A DNA stretch of 64,000 nt. Origin: CAZTAO01 sp964611645. GTDB taxonomy: Bacteria > Armatimonadota > UBA5829. A program made the position numbers and the translations under genes. The notes beneath the pieces were generated by a model. It ran no database searches and was not told where the DNA came from. It worked only from the letters and a program-made list of their open reading frames with translations. Shown here piece after piece: positions 35,064 to 42,607 of the stretch (the stretch's first letter is position 1; every line of letters begins with the position of its first letter). The DNA lies in NCBI GenBank assembly GCA_964611645.1, contig CAZTAO010000001.1, forward strand, positions 1-64,000, read 5' to 3'.

Positions 35064-36299
35064 ATGGAAGACAGACAAATCACAGGCTATCCAAATGACC
35101 CCCAGATGAAACGAGAACGGCTTGAGTTCGTGACCTATGAGTACGATATGCCCTTCAACTACCCTAACATTACTGTGTGGCGAAAGGATATGCGCGGCAA
35201 TGAGTTCCACGGTGTCGAACTGGCGACCCAGAACGCCGGCGCGCCTACCGCCACTATGAAAGGGGTCCCGAGCGGCAGTTGGACTCCACTTCACATAACG
35301 CTAACGGTACCACCGGAAGCAGTATCGGCAGTGTGTATGGTCAATATAGGCGATATGGCTCCGGATGAGACCTTGTGGATTGCCGACGCATTCGCCGGAG
35401 TTGTTCCCGATGATTGGGAAGAGGGGGATGCAATTCCGGCAGGCGCCATCAATCTTGTTGCGAACCCGGCGTTTGCAGGCGGCCCGCTTCCGCCGGACGG
35501 GTGGAGGATAGAGAGTCCCGGCGGAGGAGGGGCGACCGGCGGGTTCATCCCGCCCGCAGGCTGGCGCTCCGATCTGTCGAGTGTAGGGGACATCTCTCAT
35601 CAGGTGAAAGATGAGAAGAACCGCGCAGGTTTGATGCTCAGGCGTGCCGCTCTGTCGCTGTTCACAGAGTTCTCGGTAGAGCCTGGGCGGTCTCTTTCAC
35701 TCTCTCTGTGGGCGAGATCCACCCGTCAGTCCTCTCCGGCCCTGCGGCTATCCTGCAAGATGAAGAGGAAAGACGGCCTGATCCTGTGCGACAAGGCGGG
35801 GGATGCCATCATCATCACGGAAGATGAGCCTATCGTGCGCGTAGTGGTGATCGGCAGCGCGTGCACCCCTCCCGGCTACGTGATGCTGGAGGCCGAGCCG
35901 TGCGAGGAGTTCTACCGCCGTGGCGACATGGTCAGGTGCACTGCCCCGGCGCGCTTCAAGCAGACCAACCTATGGGGTATGCACATGCGCATAGATCAGT
36001 GGCGCACGTGGGCTCTGGCAACACCTGGCTACGAGGATATTCCTGAAGGCTTTGTAGATGCCGTTCCAATACTGGAGCACGCCAGGGTGAAGTCGCACTA
36101 CTCCGAGGTTCCCCTGGCTGGCATGAGCTGTGCCGCGTTCGATATCCCGAAATCGCGAAAGGTAACCATAATGGGCGGTTCAGAGAGTCCTGTTTGGCAG
36201 ACGGACAACTGCAGCGACGACGACCATTACTCTTTTCGCACTATCAGAACGACTTTGGTGGTAGGTGGAACGCCGTGCCCAAAAAGAAATACGGAGTAA
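35064..36299 (+). CDS. Non-secreted protein of unknown function with two beta-rich halves
   Basis: A 411-residue protein with no signal peptide, unlike its neighbours. GAGAGGC lies about 6 bases before the ATG. The first ~110 residues and the segment ~130-270 look like beta-sandwich carbohydrate-binding-type domains (NLVANPAFAGGPLPPDGWRI followed by a Gly-rich GGGGATGG turn; SLSLSLWARSTRQSSPALRLSC). No family is recognised. Its 3' end overlaps the GTG start of the sialidase-like gene by 25 bases, so the two are probably coupled. Confidence 0.55.
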   Translation: MEDRQITGYPNDPQMKRERLEFVTYEYDMPFNYPNITVWRKDMRGNEFHGVELATQNAGAPTATMKGVPSGSWTPLHITLTVPPEAVSAVCMVNIGDMAPDETLWIADAFAGVVPDDWEEGDAIPAGAINLVANPAFAGGPLPPDGWRIESPGGGGATGGFIPPAGWRSDLSSVGDISHQVKDEKNRAGLMLRRAALSLFTEFSVEPGRSLSLSLWARSTRQSSPALRLSCKMKRKDGLILCDKAGDAIIITEDEPIVRVVVIGSACTPPGYVMLEAEPCEEFYRRGDMVRCTAPARFKQTNLWGMHMRIDQWRTWALATPGYEDIPEGFVDAVPILEHARVKSHYSEVPLAGMSCAAFDIPKSRKVTIMGGSESPVWQTDNCSDDDHYSFRTIRTTLVVGGTPCPKRNTE

Positions 36300-37630
36300 T
36301 TCTGGTAGTGTTGCTGGGAATAATCGCCGTCGCTGCGGGGACAATCCACGCCGCCTCTGGCATACCCAATCAGGCAGGAGATAATGAATTGACGGAAGAA
36401 GCGAAACACGACGGCCCTCTGGGGGTCCAGGCGACGGTCACGGTCACGCCCACAAAGGGCTATGGCGAGTGGACTCCGGACGTCGTTCTACAGATGAATG
36501 GCGACGCGGTTGCAAAGAAGCTGCCTGCGAAGCACCAGCTTATTGTCGATGGGTGGAACCGCGAGATTGACCAGCCGCGCCTGGTCTACATGCCGGAGAA
36601 AGACAGACTTCTGCTGGTCATCAACCACTCAAACCCCTATAAGCAGTATCCGCGGGACTGCCGCATGATGTTCAGCAGCGACCGGGGAGACACCTGGAGC
36701 GCCCCCGTGCCCGCCGAGGGCGGGGCAGGAGCAGTCGCTTATCTGGGCAAGGGGAAACTGATACTGGGCGTGTCGTTCAGCGAAGACTATGGAGCCACCT
36801 GGAAGAGCAGGCCGATCCCCCTTGCCGCCAATGGAGGCCCTTACTACCAGTGGGCGCCTTATCTTGTGGACAGAGATTCCAAGGGCAAGGTAATCCGTCT
36901 GGTTGCGGAAGGTTACAACGAAGGAAAGCCGGGCGTGGCCGGCGAGTTCCCCAAGGGATACTGCCATTCTTACTTCCGCTTCAGCTATGATGGCGGGCTG
37001 ACATGGCCGGAGGAGATCGAACCCCCGAGCCTGAACGGGGGCGGCGGAGAACCACAGGTGGCGGTGAGCGAAAAAGCGCTCTGCAGAGCTGCCAACGGTA
37101 CGATCATTGCTGCCTGCCGGATCAAACACCAGGAACACAAAGGCAAACTGGACCACTACTCCGGGCTGGGAGTATCGCTTTCCAGGGACAACGGAAAGAC
37201 CTGGTCGAAGATAAAGATTCTCTACGATTACGGCCGAATGCACCCCAGTATGGTAACAATGCCCAACGGCAGTATTGTCCTGGTCTACGACGTCCGCCTG
37301 GGATGGCTGGACAAGGACAAGAGGTTGCTGGATGCTGACGGCCAGCCGCAGTGGAGCGTGGAGGCGATAGTCAGCCGAGACAATGGAGAGACTTGGGACA
37401 CCAAGCACCGCTACGTGTTAGCGCAGTGGTCCGGCCAGTATCACGTTCAGGACACCTCGACCGTTCTGCTGCCTGATGGGTCGCTGCTAACGGCGTTTGG
37501 GGCCGGATACCGAGCCGAGCCTGGTCGCACTTATGACGGGTCCACTGTGGTCCCCGCAGGTGATCCCATCTTCAACGGGTTTCCGGCGAGCGGCCCGCTT
37601 GATGTTGCCCTGGTCCGGTGGAAGCCCTGA
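36275..37630 (+). CDS. Secreted sialidase-like (BNR/Asp-box) protein, fourth relative without discoidin domain
   Basis: A 451-residue protein starting at GTG with AGGTGG upstream. Signal peptide: PKKKYGVILVVLLGIIAVAAG. It keeps the block LQMNGDAVAKKLP and YMPEKDRLLLV that also opens the three tandem paralogs at 1-6 kb, and five Asp boxes (SSDRGDTW, SEDYGATW, SYDGGLTW, SRDNGKTW, SRDNGETW). It stops where the propeller ends; the C-terminal ~140-residue discoidin-like module of the other three is missing. Likely a glycan-binding or glycan-cleaving propeller with unknown substrate. Confidence 0.75.
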   Translation: MPKKKYGVILVVLLGIIAVAAGTIHAASGIPNQAGDNELTEEAKHDGPLGVQATVTVTPTKGYGEWTPDVVLQMNGDAVAKKLPAKHQLIVDGWNREIDQPRLVYMPEKDRLLLVINHSNPYKQYPRDCRMMFSSDRGDTWSAPVPAEGGAGAVAYLGKGKLILGVSFSEDYGATWKSRPIPLAANGGPYYQWAPYLVDRDSKGKVIRLVAEGYNEGKPGVAGEFPKGYCHSYFRFSYDGGLTWPEEIEPPSLNGGGGEPQVAVSEKALCRAANGTIIAACRIKHQEHKGKLDHYSGLGVSLSRDNGKTWSKIKILYDYGRMHPSMVTMPNGSIVLVYDVRLGWLDKDKRLLDADGQPQWSVEAIVSRDNGETWDTKHRYVLAQWSGQYHVQDTSTVLLPDGSLLTAFGAGYRAEPGRTYDGSTVVPAGDPIFNGFPASGPLDVALVRWKP

Positions 37631-37666
37631 GCGGTTGTCAATCGGCAAGTGATTTGAGGTAAAGCA

Positions 37667-38824
37667 ATGGCGCAAACGATGCGCGAGCGGCTCTTGGCGT
37701 GGATAAGAGACCCAGACACAACGCGCGTTCCGATTATTCTCGGGCCTGGGCCGGAGGTGGCCGCTTCCTGTCTGGGCAAAGATGCCCGCGATGTGACTTG
37801 GGCCGACGCCGTTCGCGTGGCTGCGGACACTGGCATCCACAACATCGCGTGCATTCACACCGCCCAGAACCTTAGCGACTGGCCGTTCGGCTTTGCGGAT
37901 GACGTGCAAGTAACCAGACACGACGAGACATACCCCAACGGCGACTCGCGGGTTACAACGAGGTTCGCCATACCCGAGGGCGTTTTGACCTGTTCCCAGG
38001 TCAACTCAAGTACCACCGGCCTGTATCCCGGGGAGTCGCTGGTGAAGAACGAGGACGACCTGATTCTTGTGCGCGGCTTGCTGGAAAGGACGCGGAAGGC
38101 TGTTATCCGCCCGTGGGTCTCAGAGGCTGTTGCGGATGCCCTGGAGTTGACTACGCATCAGGTCAGTGGCGCGTTTCCAACGCTGGTAGGCATGACACCG
38201 CCCGCGATGACGCTCCTGATAAACCCATACACGGACAAGGAAACTGGCCTGATGATGCTTCACGACCAACCGGAACTCCTTGAAGAGTTGATGGAGTGTC
38301 TCTGGCAGATCGAAGAGGTGTTTCTTGGCGCGGCGGCGAAGTGTGGAGTGGACATTTATCGGGTCGCGGTCAATGGCTTCGAGTGGTTATCCCCCAGTCT
38401 CTATGAGAAATACATGATCCCCCAGGTTCGCCGGGTAGCCGGGTTTGCGGCGGATCGCGGCGCTCTCTCTTGGGTACATACTTGTGGCAAGCTCAAGGAT
38501 ATCGCCCGGTCTGGGACATACGATAGGATGGGAGTTGATGTGGTCGAGAGTCTGTCCACCCCTCCCACCGGCGACATTGACAACGTGGCCGAGACCCGAA
38601 GAGACATCGGTGGCCGGATAGTGACTCGCGGAGGGATAAACGTCGAACTCTTTTACCGCGAGGACACGTCTGACTTGCGAGATCAAGTCGCCTATGTGCT
38701 GGATTCGGTGGCCGGCTACAAGCACATAATCGGAGACACAAACCCGCCCCATCCGCCTTATCCATGGCGGAGTATAGAGGCGCTTGTAGATGCAGCAGAA
38801 TCACGACGAACAATCACAGTGTGA
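37667..38824 (+). CDS. Uroporphyrinogen decarboxylase-like protein (MtaA/UroD superfamily)
   Basis: A 385-residue cytoplasmic protein of the UroD superfamily, which includes haem-pathway decarboxylase and zinc methyltransferases. Visible features: a zinc-ligand-type H271-x-C273 in WVHTCGKL, VESLSTPPTGD, GGRIVTRGGINV and a C-terminal GYKHIIGDTN. The second Cys expected near the C terminus in MtaA-type enzymes is absent, replaced by DTNPP. GAGGT lies 7 bases before the ATG. It sits among secreted glycosidases, so a role in haem synthesis is doubtful; demethylation of a substrate sugar is one possibility, offered as inference. Confidence 0.75.
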   Translation: MAQTMRERLLAWIRDPDTTRVPIILGPGPEVAASCLGKDARDVTWADAVRVAADTGIHNIACIHTAQNLSDWPFGFADDVQVTRHDETYPNGDSRVTTRFAIPEGVLTCSQVNSSTTGLYPGESLVKNEDDLILVRGLLERTRKAVIRPWVSEAVADALELTTHQVSGAFPTLVGMTPPAMTLLINPYTDKETGLMMLHDQPELLEELMECLWQIEEVFLGAAAKCGVDIYRVAVNGFEWLSPSLYEKYMIPQVRRVAGFAADRGALSWVHTCGKLKDIARSGTYDRMGVDVVESLSTPPTGDIDNVAETRRDIGGRIVTRGGINVELFYREDTSDLRDQVAYVLDSVAGYKHIIGDTNPPHPPYPWRSIEALVDAAESRRTITV

Positions 38825-38858
38825 GCAGTTAAGGCAACATAGAACAGGGGTAACTATC

Positions 38859-40877
38859 TTGGCGAAATCGCATCAACCGAACCAGATGATCCTTAGCTTC
38901 GAGGCCTTCGTGAACGGCCAGGTGTTCGAGCCGCTGTGGTCCTCGGGATTCGATGGCAGGCTGACCGACGGCTACAAGCCGCCCGTTTACGATGTCTCCA
39001 ACTTTGGGGAACGGGTCAGGGCCAAGTTGGCCGACCTCAAGGAACTGGGCGTTGGCGGGATAGTGGTCTACTTCGACTTCACCGACGACTACCTCGAAAG
39101 CGAAGCTGGTTGGCAGCGGTTCATAACCGGCCTGCGGGCTGCGGCGGAGTTGGACCTGCGCATCTGGATATACGACGAGAAAGGCTACCCCAGCGGCACG
39201 GCAGGCGGCAAGGTCCTCGAAGACCACCCCGAGCTTGAGGCAATGGGTATCAAGCAGATGATCGTGGAGAACCCCGAACCAGGCTCCACCATCACCATTC
39301 CCGACCCCCGCGCCTCCGTCTACCAAGTCTTTGGGGTGTTTCCCGATGGCCACCGCCAGCGGTTGTACGGCAGGATCGGAGGTCGAGTAGTCCAGGTACC
39401 CGATGAGCAACTCACAAGTATTGAGGCCTATTTCATCGCGCCGCTGTTCGAGGGGACATTCGCCTTCGCCGCGGGTGGCCGCCGTTACCTCAACGTCCTC
39501 GACAGGCGCGCCGTGAACCGCTTCCTGCAGCTTACCCATGTGAGATACTTCAAGCGGATTCCCGCAGACCTCTGGCAGCACGTCGACGCTTTCTTCACCG
39601 ACGAAGTTGCGCTGCAGTCCCACGCCGATATGCCCGGCGGCAAACCCAATTACCAGGGCGACCCGTATGACCCCAACATGCCGACCTACCCATCGATTCC
39701 CTGGAGCGAGGAGTTGGAGGAGCGGTTTGCAGAGGGGATTTGGAATGGGTTTCAGACGCCACTCCAGACCGCCGTGAGTAGCCTGTTCAATCGGCGCGAG
39801 TGTGGGGAAGGCGCCAAGCGCATGCGTAGGCAGTTCTGGCAGACCGTTTCACGACAGTATGTGTCTGCTTACGCGCAGCAGGCGACGGACGTCTGCGCGG
39901 CGATGGGGGTAGATACCAGTGGGCATATGCTCGGTGAAGATACCATCCTGCAGCAGGTTATCCTCCACGGTTCTCTCATCCAGACCCTCAAGGCATTCGC
40001 GCGGCCTGGGGTCGATCTCCTTTCCTGCCGCATTGAGGATTTTCACCGCGACCTGCTCACCCACAAGACTGCCCAGTCTGCGTCGTTCTTCGGGAGCGGC
40101 AAAGGGGTGATGACGGAGACCAGCGACTATTTCGAGAGCGCCAACGCCGCCAACAGGGTGCTTCTCCCGCCGGAGGATATCAAGTGCGTGCTGGCGATGC
40201 AGTATCTGCTGGGAGTCCGTGACTTCTGCCTTCTGTTCGCTCTGGACCGGTTCACTCCCGAAGTCCACAAGGACATCTGCGGGTTTATCAGCCGATTGGT
40301 CGATCTCGGCGAAGGCTGCGCCTACCGTCCCGAGTTTGGCCTCTACTACCCGATCGAGAGGATGTGGGAAGAGTATGTGCCAACACATCCTGCGGGCGAC
40401 TACTGCTGCGCCAGCCTCAACACCGGCTCGGTGGGCGTGGGCTCTGCAAAGCTGCTGGCTCTGGACAAACTGACCACGGATACTGTTAAGCAGCTCTTCC
40501 ACTCCAACAGGCAGTTCGTGCTTTGCGAAAAGCCCGATATTGCGAGCCTGCCGCATCGTGGGATCCAGCGCATAGTCTACTATCCTGAGGACATCGGCCT
40601 GCCGCTTGGTCTTGTGGCTGGATCCGGAGTGGACATAACGTGGTTGGATCGGCTCAATATCGAGATCCCGCCAAGCGACATCAAAGCTGGTCCGAACGTG
40701 CTTTACGCTACCTACGACGGCTTCGTTTTCGCCCTCAACACCGGCCGCAAGCCATCGCACATAGAGGTTCCCGGCAGCGCCAAGGCAGTGTTCCCGCTAA
40801 TCGGAGATACCGCGCATCAGATTGATGCCCGAGTAGACCTGCCCCCGCTGGCGTGTGCGTTCCTGTACAATGTCTGA
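38859..40877 (+). CDS. GH106-like (alpha-L-rhamnosidase-type) glycoside hydrolase, cytoplasmic
   Basis: About 672 residues without a signal peptide. The hallmark IYDEKGYPSGTAGG near residue ~105 and the opening DLKELGVGGIVVYFDF match GH106-type rhamnosidases and relatives. Further blocks: DAFFTDEVALQSHADMPGG and DTSGHMLGEDTI, with acidic residues that may be catalytic. The TTG at 38859 is preferred because AGGGG lies 8 bases upstream and it falls just after the previous stop; an ATG at 38790 would overlap the upstream gene by 35 bases. It is shorter than typical GH106 proteins (~900-1100) and seems to lack the C-terminal sandwich. Cytoplasmic location suggests it acts on imported oligosaccharides. 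Confidence 0.7.
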   Translation: MAKSHQPNQMILSFEAFVNGQVFEPLWSSGFDGRLTDGYKPPVYDVSNFGERVRAKLADLKELGVGGIVVYFDFTDDYLESEAGWQRFITGLRAAAELDLRIWIYDEKGYPSGTAGGKVLEDHPELEAMGIKQMIVENPEPGSTITIPDPRASVYQVFGVFPDGHRQRLYGRIGGRVVQVPDEQLTSIEAYFIAPLFEGTFAFAAGGRRYLNVLDRRAVNRFLQLTHVRYFKRIPADLWQHVDAFFTDEVALQSHADMPGGKPNYQGDPYDPNMPTYPSIPWSEELEERFAEGIWNGFQTPLQTAVSSLFNRRECGEGAKRMRRQFWQTVSRQYVSAYAQQATDVCAAMGVDTSGHMLGEDTILQQVILHGSLIQTLKAFARPGVDLLSCRIEDFHRDLLTHKTAQSASFFGSGKGVMTETSDYFESANAANRVLLPPEDIKCVLAMQYLLGVRDFCLLFALDRFTPEVHKDICGFISRLVDLGEGCAYRPEFGLYYPIERMWEEYVPTHPAGDYCCASLNTGSVGVGSAKLLALDKLTTDTVKQLFHSNRQFVLCEKPDIASLPHRGIQRIVYYPEDIGLPLGLVAGSGVDITWLDRLNIEIPPSDIKAGPNVLYATYDGFVFALNTGRKPSHIEVPGSAKAVFPLIGDTAHQIDARVDLPPLACAFLYNV

Positions 40878-40915
40878 GCGGTGTTGAGGCAAGACATCTT
40901 GAGGAGTATTGATCG

Positions 40916-42607
40916 ATGAAGCAAACACAAACGGGAATGAGCAAGAATCAGCGGGGAGCGCTGCGGACGGGATGGGCAGTAATCTGCACCGTAGTCTGTG
41001 CTCTCGCGCTGTCTGCAACGGCCGCCTGGGCAACGTCCGTTTTAGGTGAGGGAGGGCTTCCCTACTTCACGAAAGGCAGCGCGGTAAAGATCGAACAAGC
41101 GCCGGCTGGAGCGACGCTGACCGTAAAAACGCGCGAAGACGTGATAGCTAAGACCACCACGGCTGCCGCGGACGGGACGGCGTCCATCAAGGGCCTCCTC
41201 CCCGGATACTACGAACTATCCGACGGGGCAAAGAGCCTGCCGTTTGTGATCACATATCCGCGTGAAACAGTTCAAAGCGTTGTCTCTCTCGATGCCCACC
41301 TCTGTGACGACTGGATGTGGAAGCCGGGCGGTGGCAGGCAGGGGCGCGTGTGGGATGAGAGCAGCCTCGACATCCTGAACAAGAACCTGATCATAGCCAA
41401 ACATACCGGCGCGTACTATCTGCGGGAGCGGTTCCGGTGGAATGAGTTTGAGCCTGAGCAAGGCAAGTGGGACGACACGCTGTATCAGCGCTACTACGTT
41501 TCCCAACTCAAGGCCGGCTTCAAGCTCATTCCGGCAATAGAGGGTCTCGCCAGGTGGGCCGATGCCATACCGGGCAAAGACCTCGGTCCTCCGAATCAGG
41601 ATGCCTGGCAGAAGTTGTACGTGACTCTTTCGGACAAGTACTCCAAAGAGATCCCGTTCTGGCAGGTCTGGAATGAACCTAATCCAGGCGGTATTGCGGG
41701 CCAGGAGTATCCCGGTGGCGCGACGCCGGCCAAATACATCGATGCTTACGCCAAAGGCGCAAGGGCCGGAGTCGATGCCTCGGGGAAGAAGCTCAAGCTG
41801 GTACTCGGAGGCGCGGGTATCTCAGCCGCCGAATGGAACCGTGACATCATCAGAGAAGGCGTTATGAAATACATGGACGCCTACGACCTCCACCTCTACG
41901 GCAGCGAACCGTTCACATTCGAGCCTCTGATGAAAGACATTCTCACTGAGCTCGACAAGGTCGGCTTCACCGGCCCTATCATGGGAACCGAGTTTGATGA
42001 GTTGACCGGTTGGGGCTTGCCCAAACCCAAAGTGCCCCAGACATTCGATCCGTCGCCGGACAAGACTGCGCAACTCTACACCCTCTGGTTCGCGCTGGAC
42101 AAACGCACGAGAGCCGGCAGCCTGTTCAAGTTCGACATACGCGATTACCTCGAACCAGACGTGCGAATGGGCCTCGCCAAGCTGGACTATAGCCCCAAAC
42201 CCGACCTCGCCGCCATGAACCTTGTCGCTCACCGGCTGGCCGGCGCGACTCTTCTGAAAAGCATCTACCTTGGCGGGAACCCGGCATGTAACCTGGTGAA
42301 AGACGCGACCGGGGCGACCGTGTTCCAGGAGGCATCGACCGCTCCCAAGATATCCATGCAGCTTATCAGAGACTCGGACGGCAAGCTCTTTGCGACAGTC
42401 TACGGCAGGGGAGACCCCAACGTAGTCACATTCCGGACTGAGTCAGATGAGATTTGGCTGCTTCCGGCTACCGGCGGCAATCCCGTGAAGATCCAGACCA
42501 TCGGTGGTGTGGCAGTCCTGCCGCTGCCCAGCGAGAGGTTCTACTACATCGACGGCATCAAGACCATTGATGACTGCAAGCAGACAACTGGCGCGAGGCC
42601 GGAGTGA
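40916..42607 (+). CDS. Secreted clan GH-A glycosidase (GH39/GH5-like)
   Basis: A 563-residue exported protein with signal sequence TGWAVICTVVCALALSATAAWA. Residues ~45-120 form a small beta domain, then a TIM barrel with acid/base E254 in QVWNEPNPGG and candidate nucleophile E359 in MGTEFDEL, the GH-A layout. GAGGAG lies about 10 bases before the ATG. Its stop overlaps the next start (GTGA), coupling translation. Specificity may be xylosidase or iduronidase-like (GH39) or GH5-like; not decidable here. Confidence 0.75.
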   Translation: MKQTQTGMSKNQRGALRTGWAVICTVVCALALSATAAWATSVLGEGGLPYFTKGSAVKIEQAPAGATLTVKTREDVIAKTTTAAADGTASIKGLLPGYYELSDGAKSLPFVITYPRETVQSVVSLDAHLCDDWMWKPGGGRQGRVWDESSLDILNKNLIIAKHTGAYYLRERFRWNEFEPEQGKWDDTLYQRYYVSQLKAGFKLIPAIEGLARWADAIPGKDLGPPNQDAWQKLYVTLSDKYSKEIPFWQVWNEPNPGGIAGQEYPGGATPAKYIDAYAKGARAGVDASGKKLKLVLGGAGISAAEWNRDIIREGVMKYMDAYDLHLYGSEPFTFEPLMKDILTELDKVGFTGPIMGTEFDELTGWGLPKPKVPQTFDPSPDKTAQLYTLWFALDKRTRAGSLFKFDIRDYLEPDVRMGLAKLDYSPKPDLAAMNLVAHRLAGATLLKSIYLGGNPACNLVKDATGATVFQEASTAPKISMQLIRDSDGKLFATVYGRGDPNVVTFRTESDEIWLLPATGGNPVKIQTIGGVAVLPLPSERFYYIDGIKTIDDCKQTTGARPE

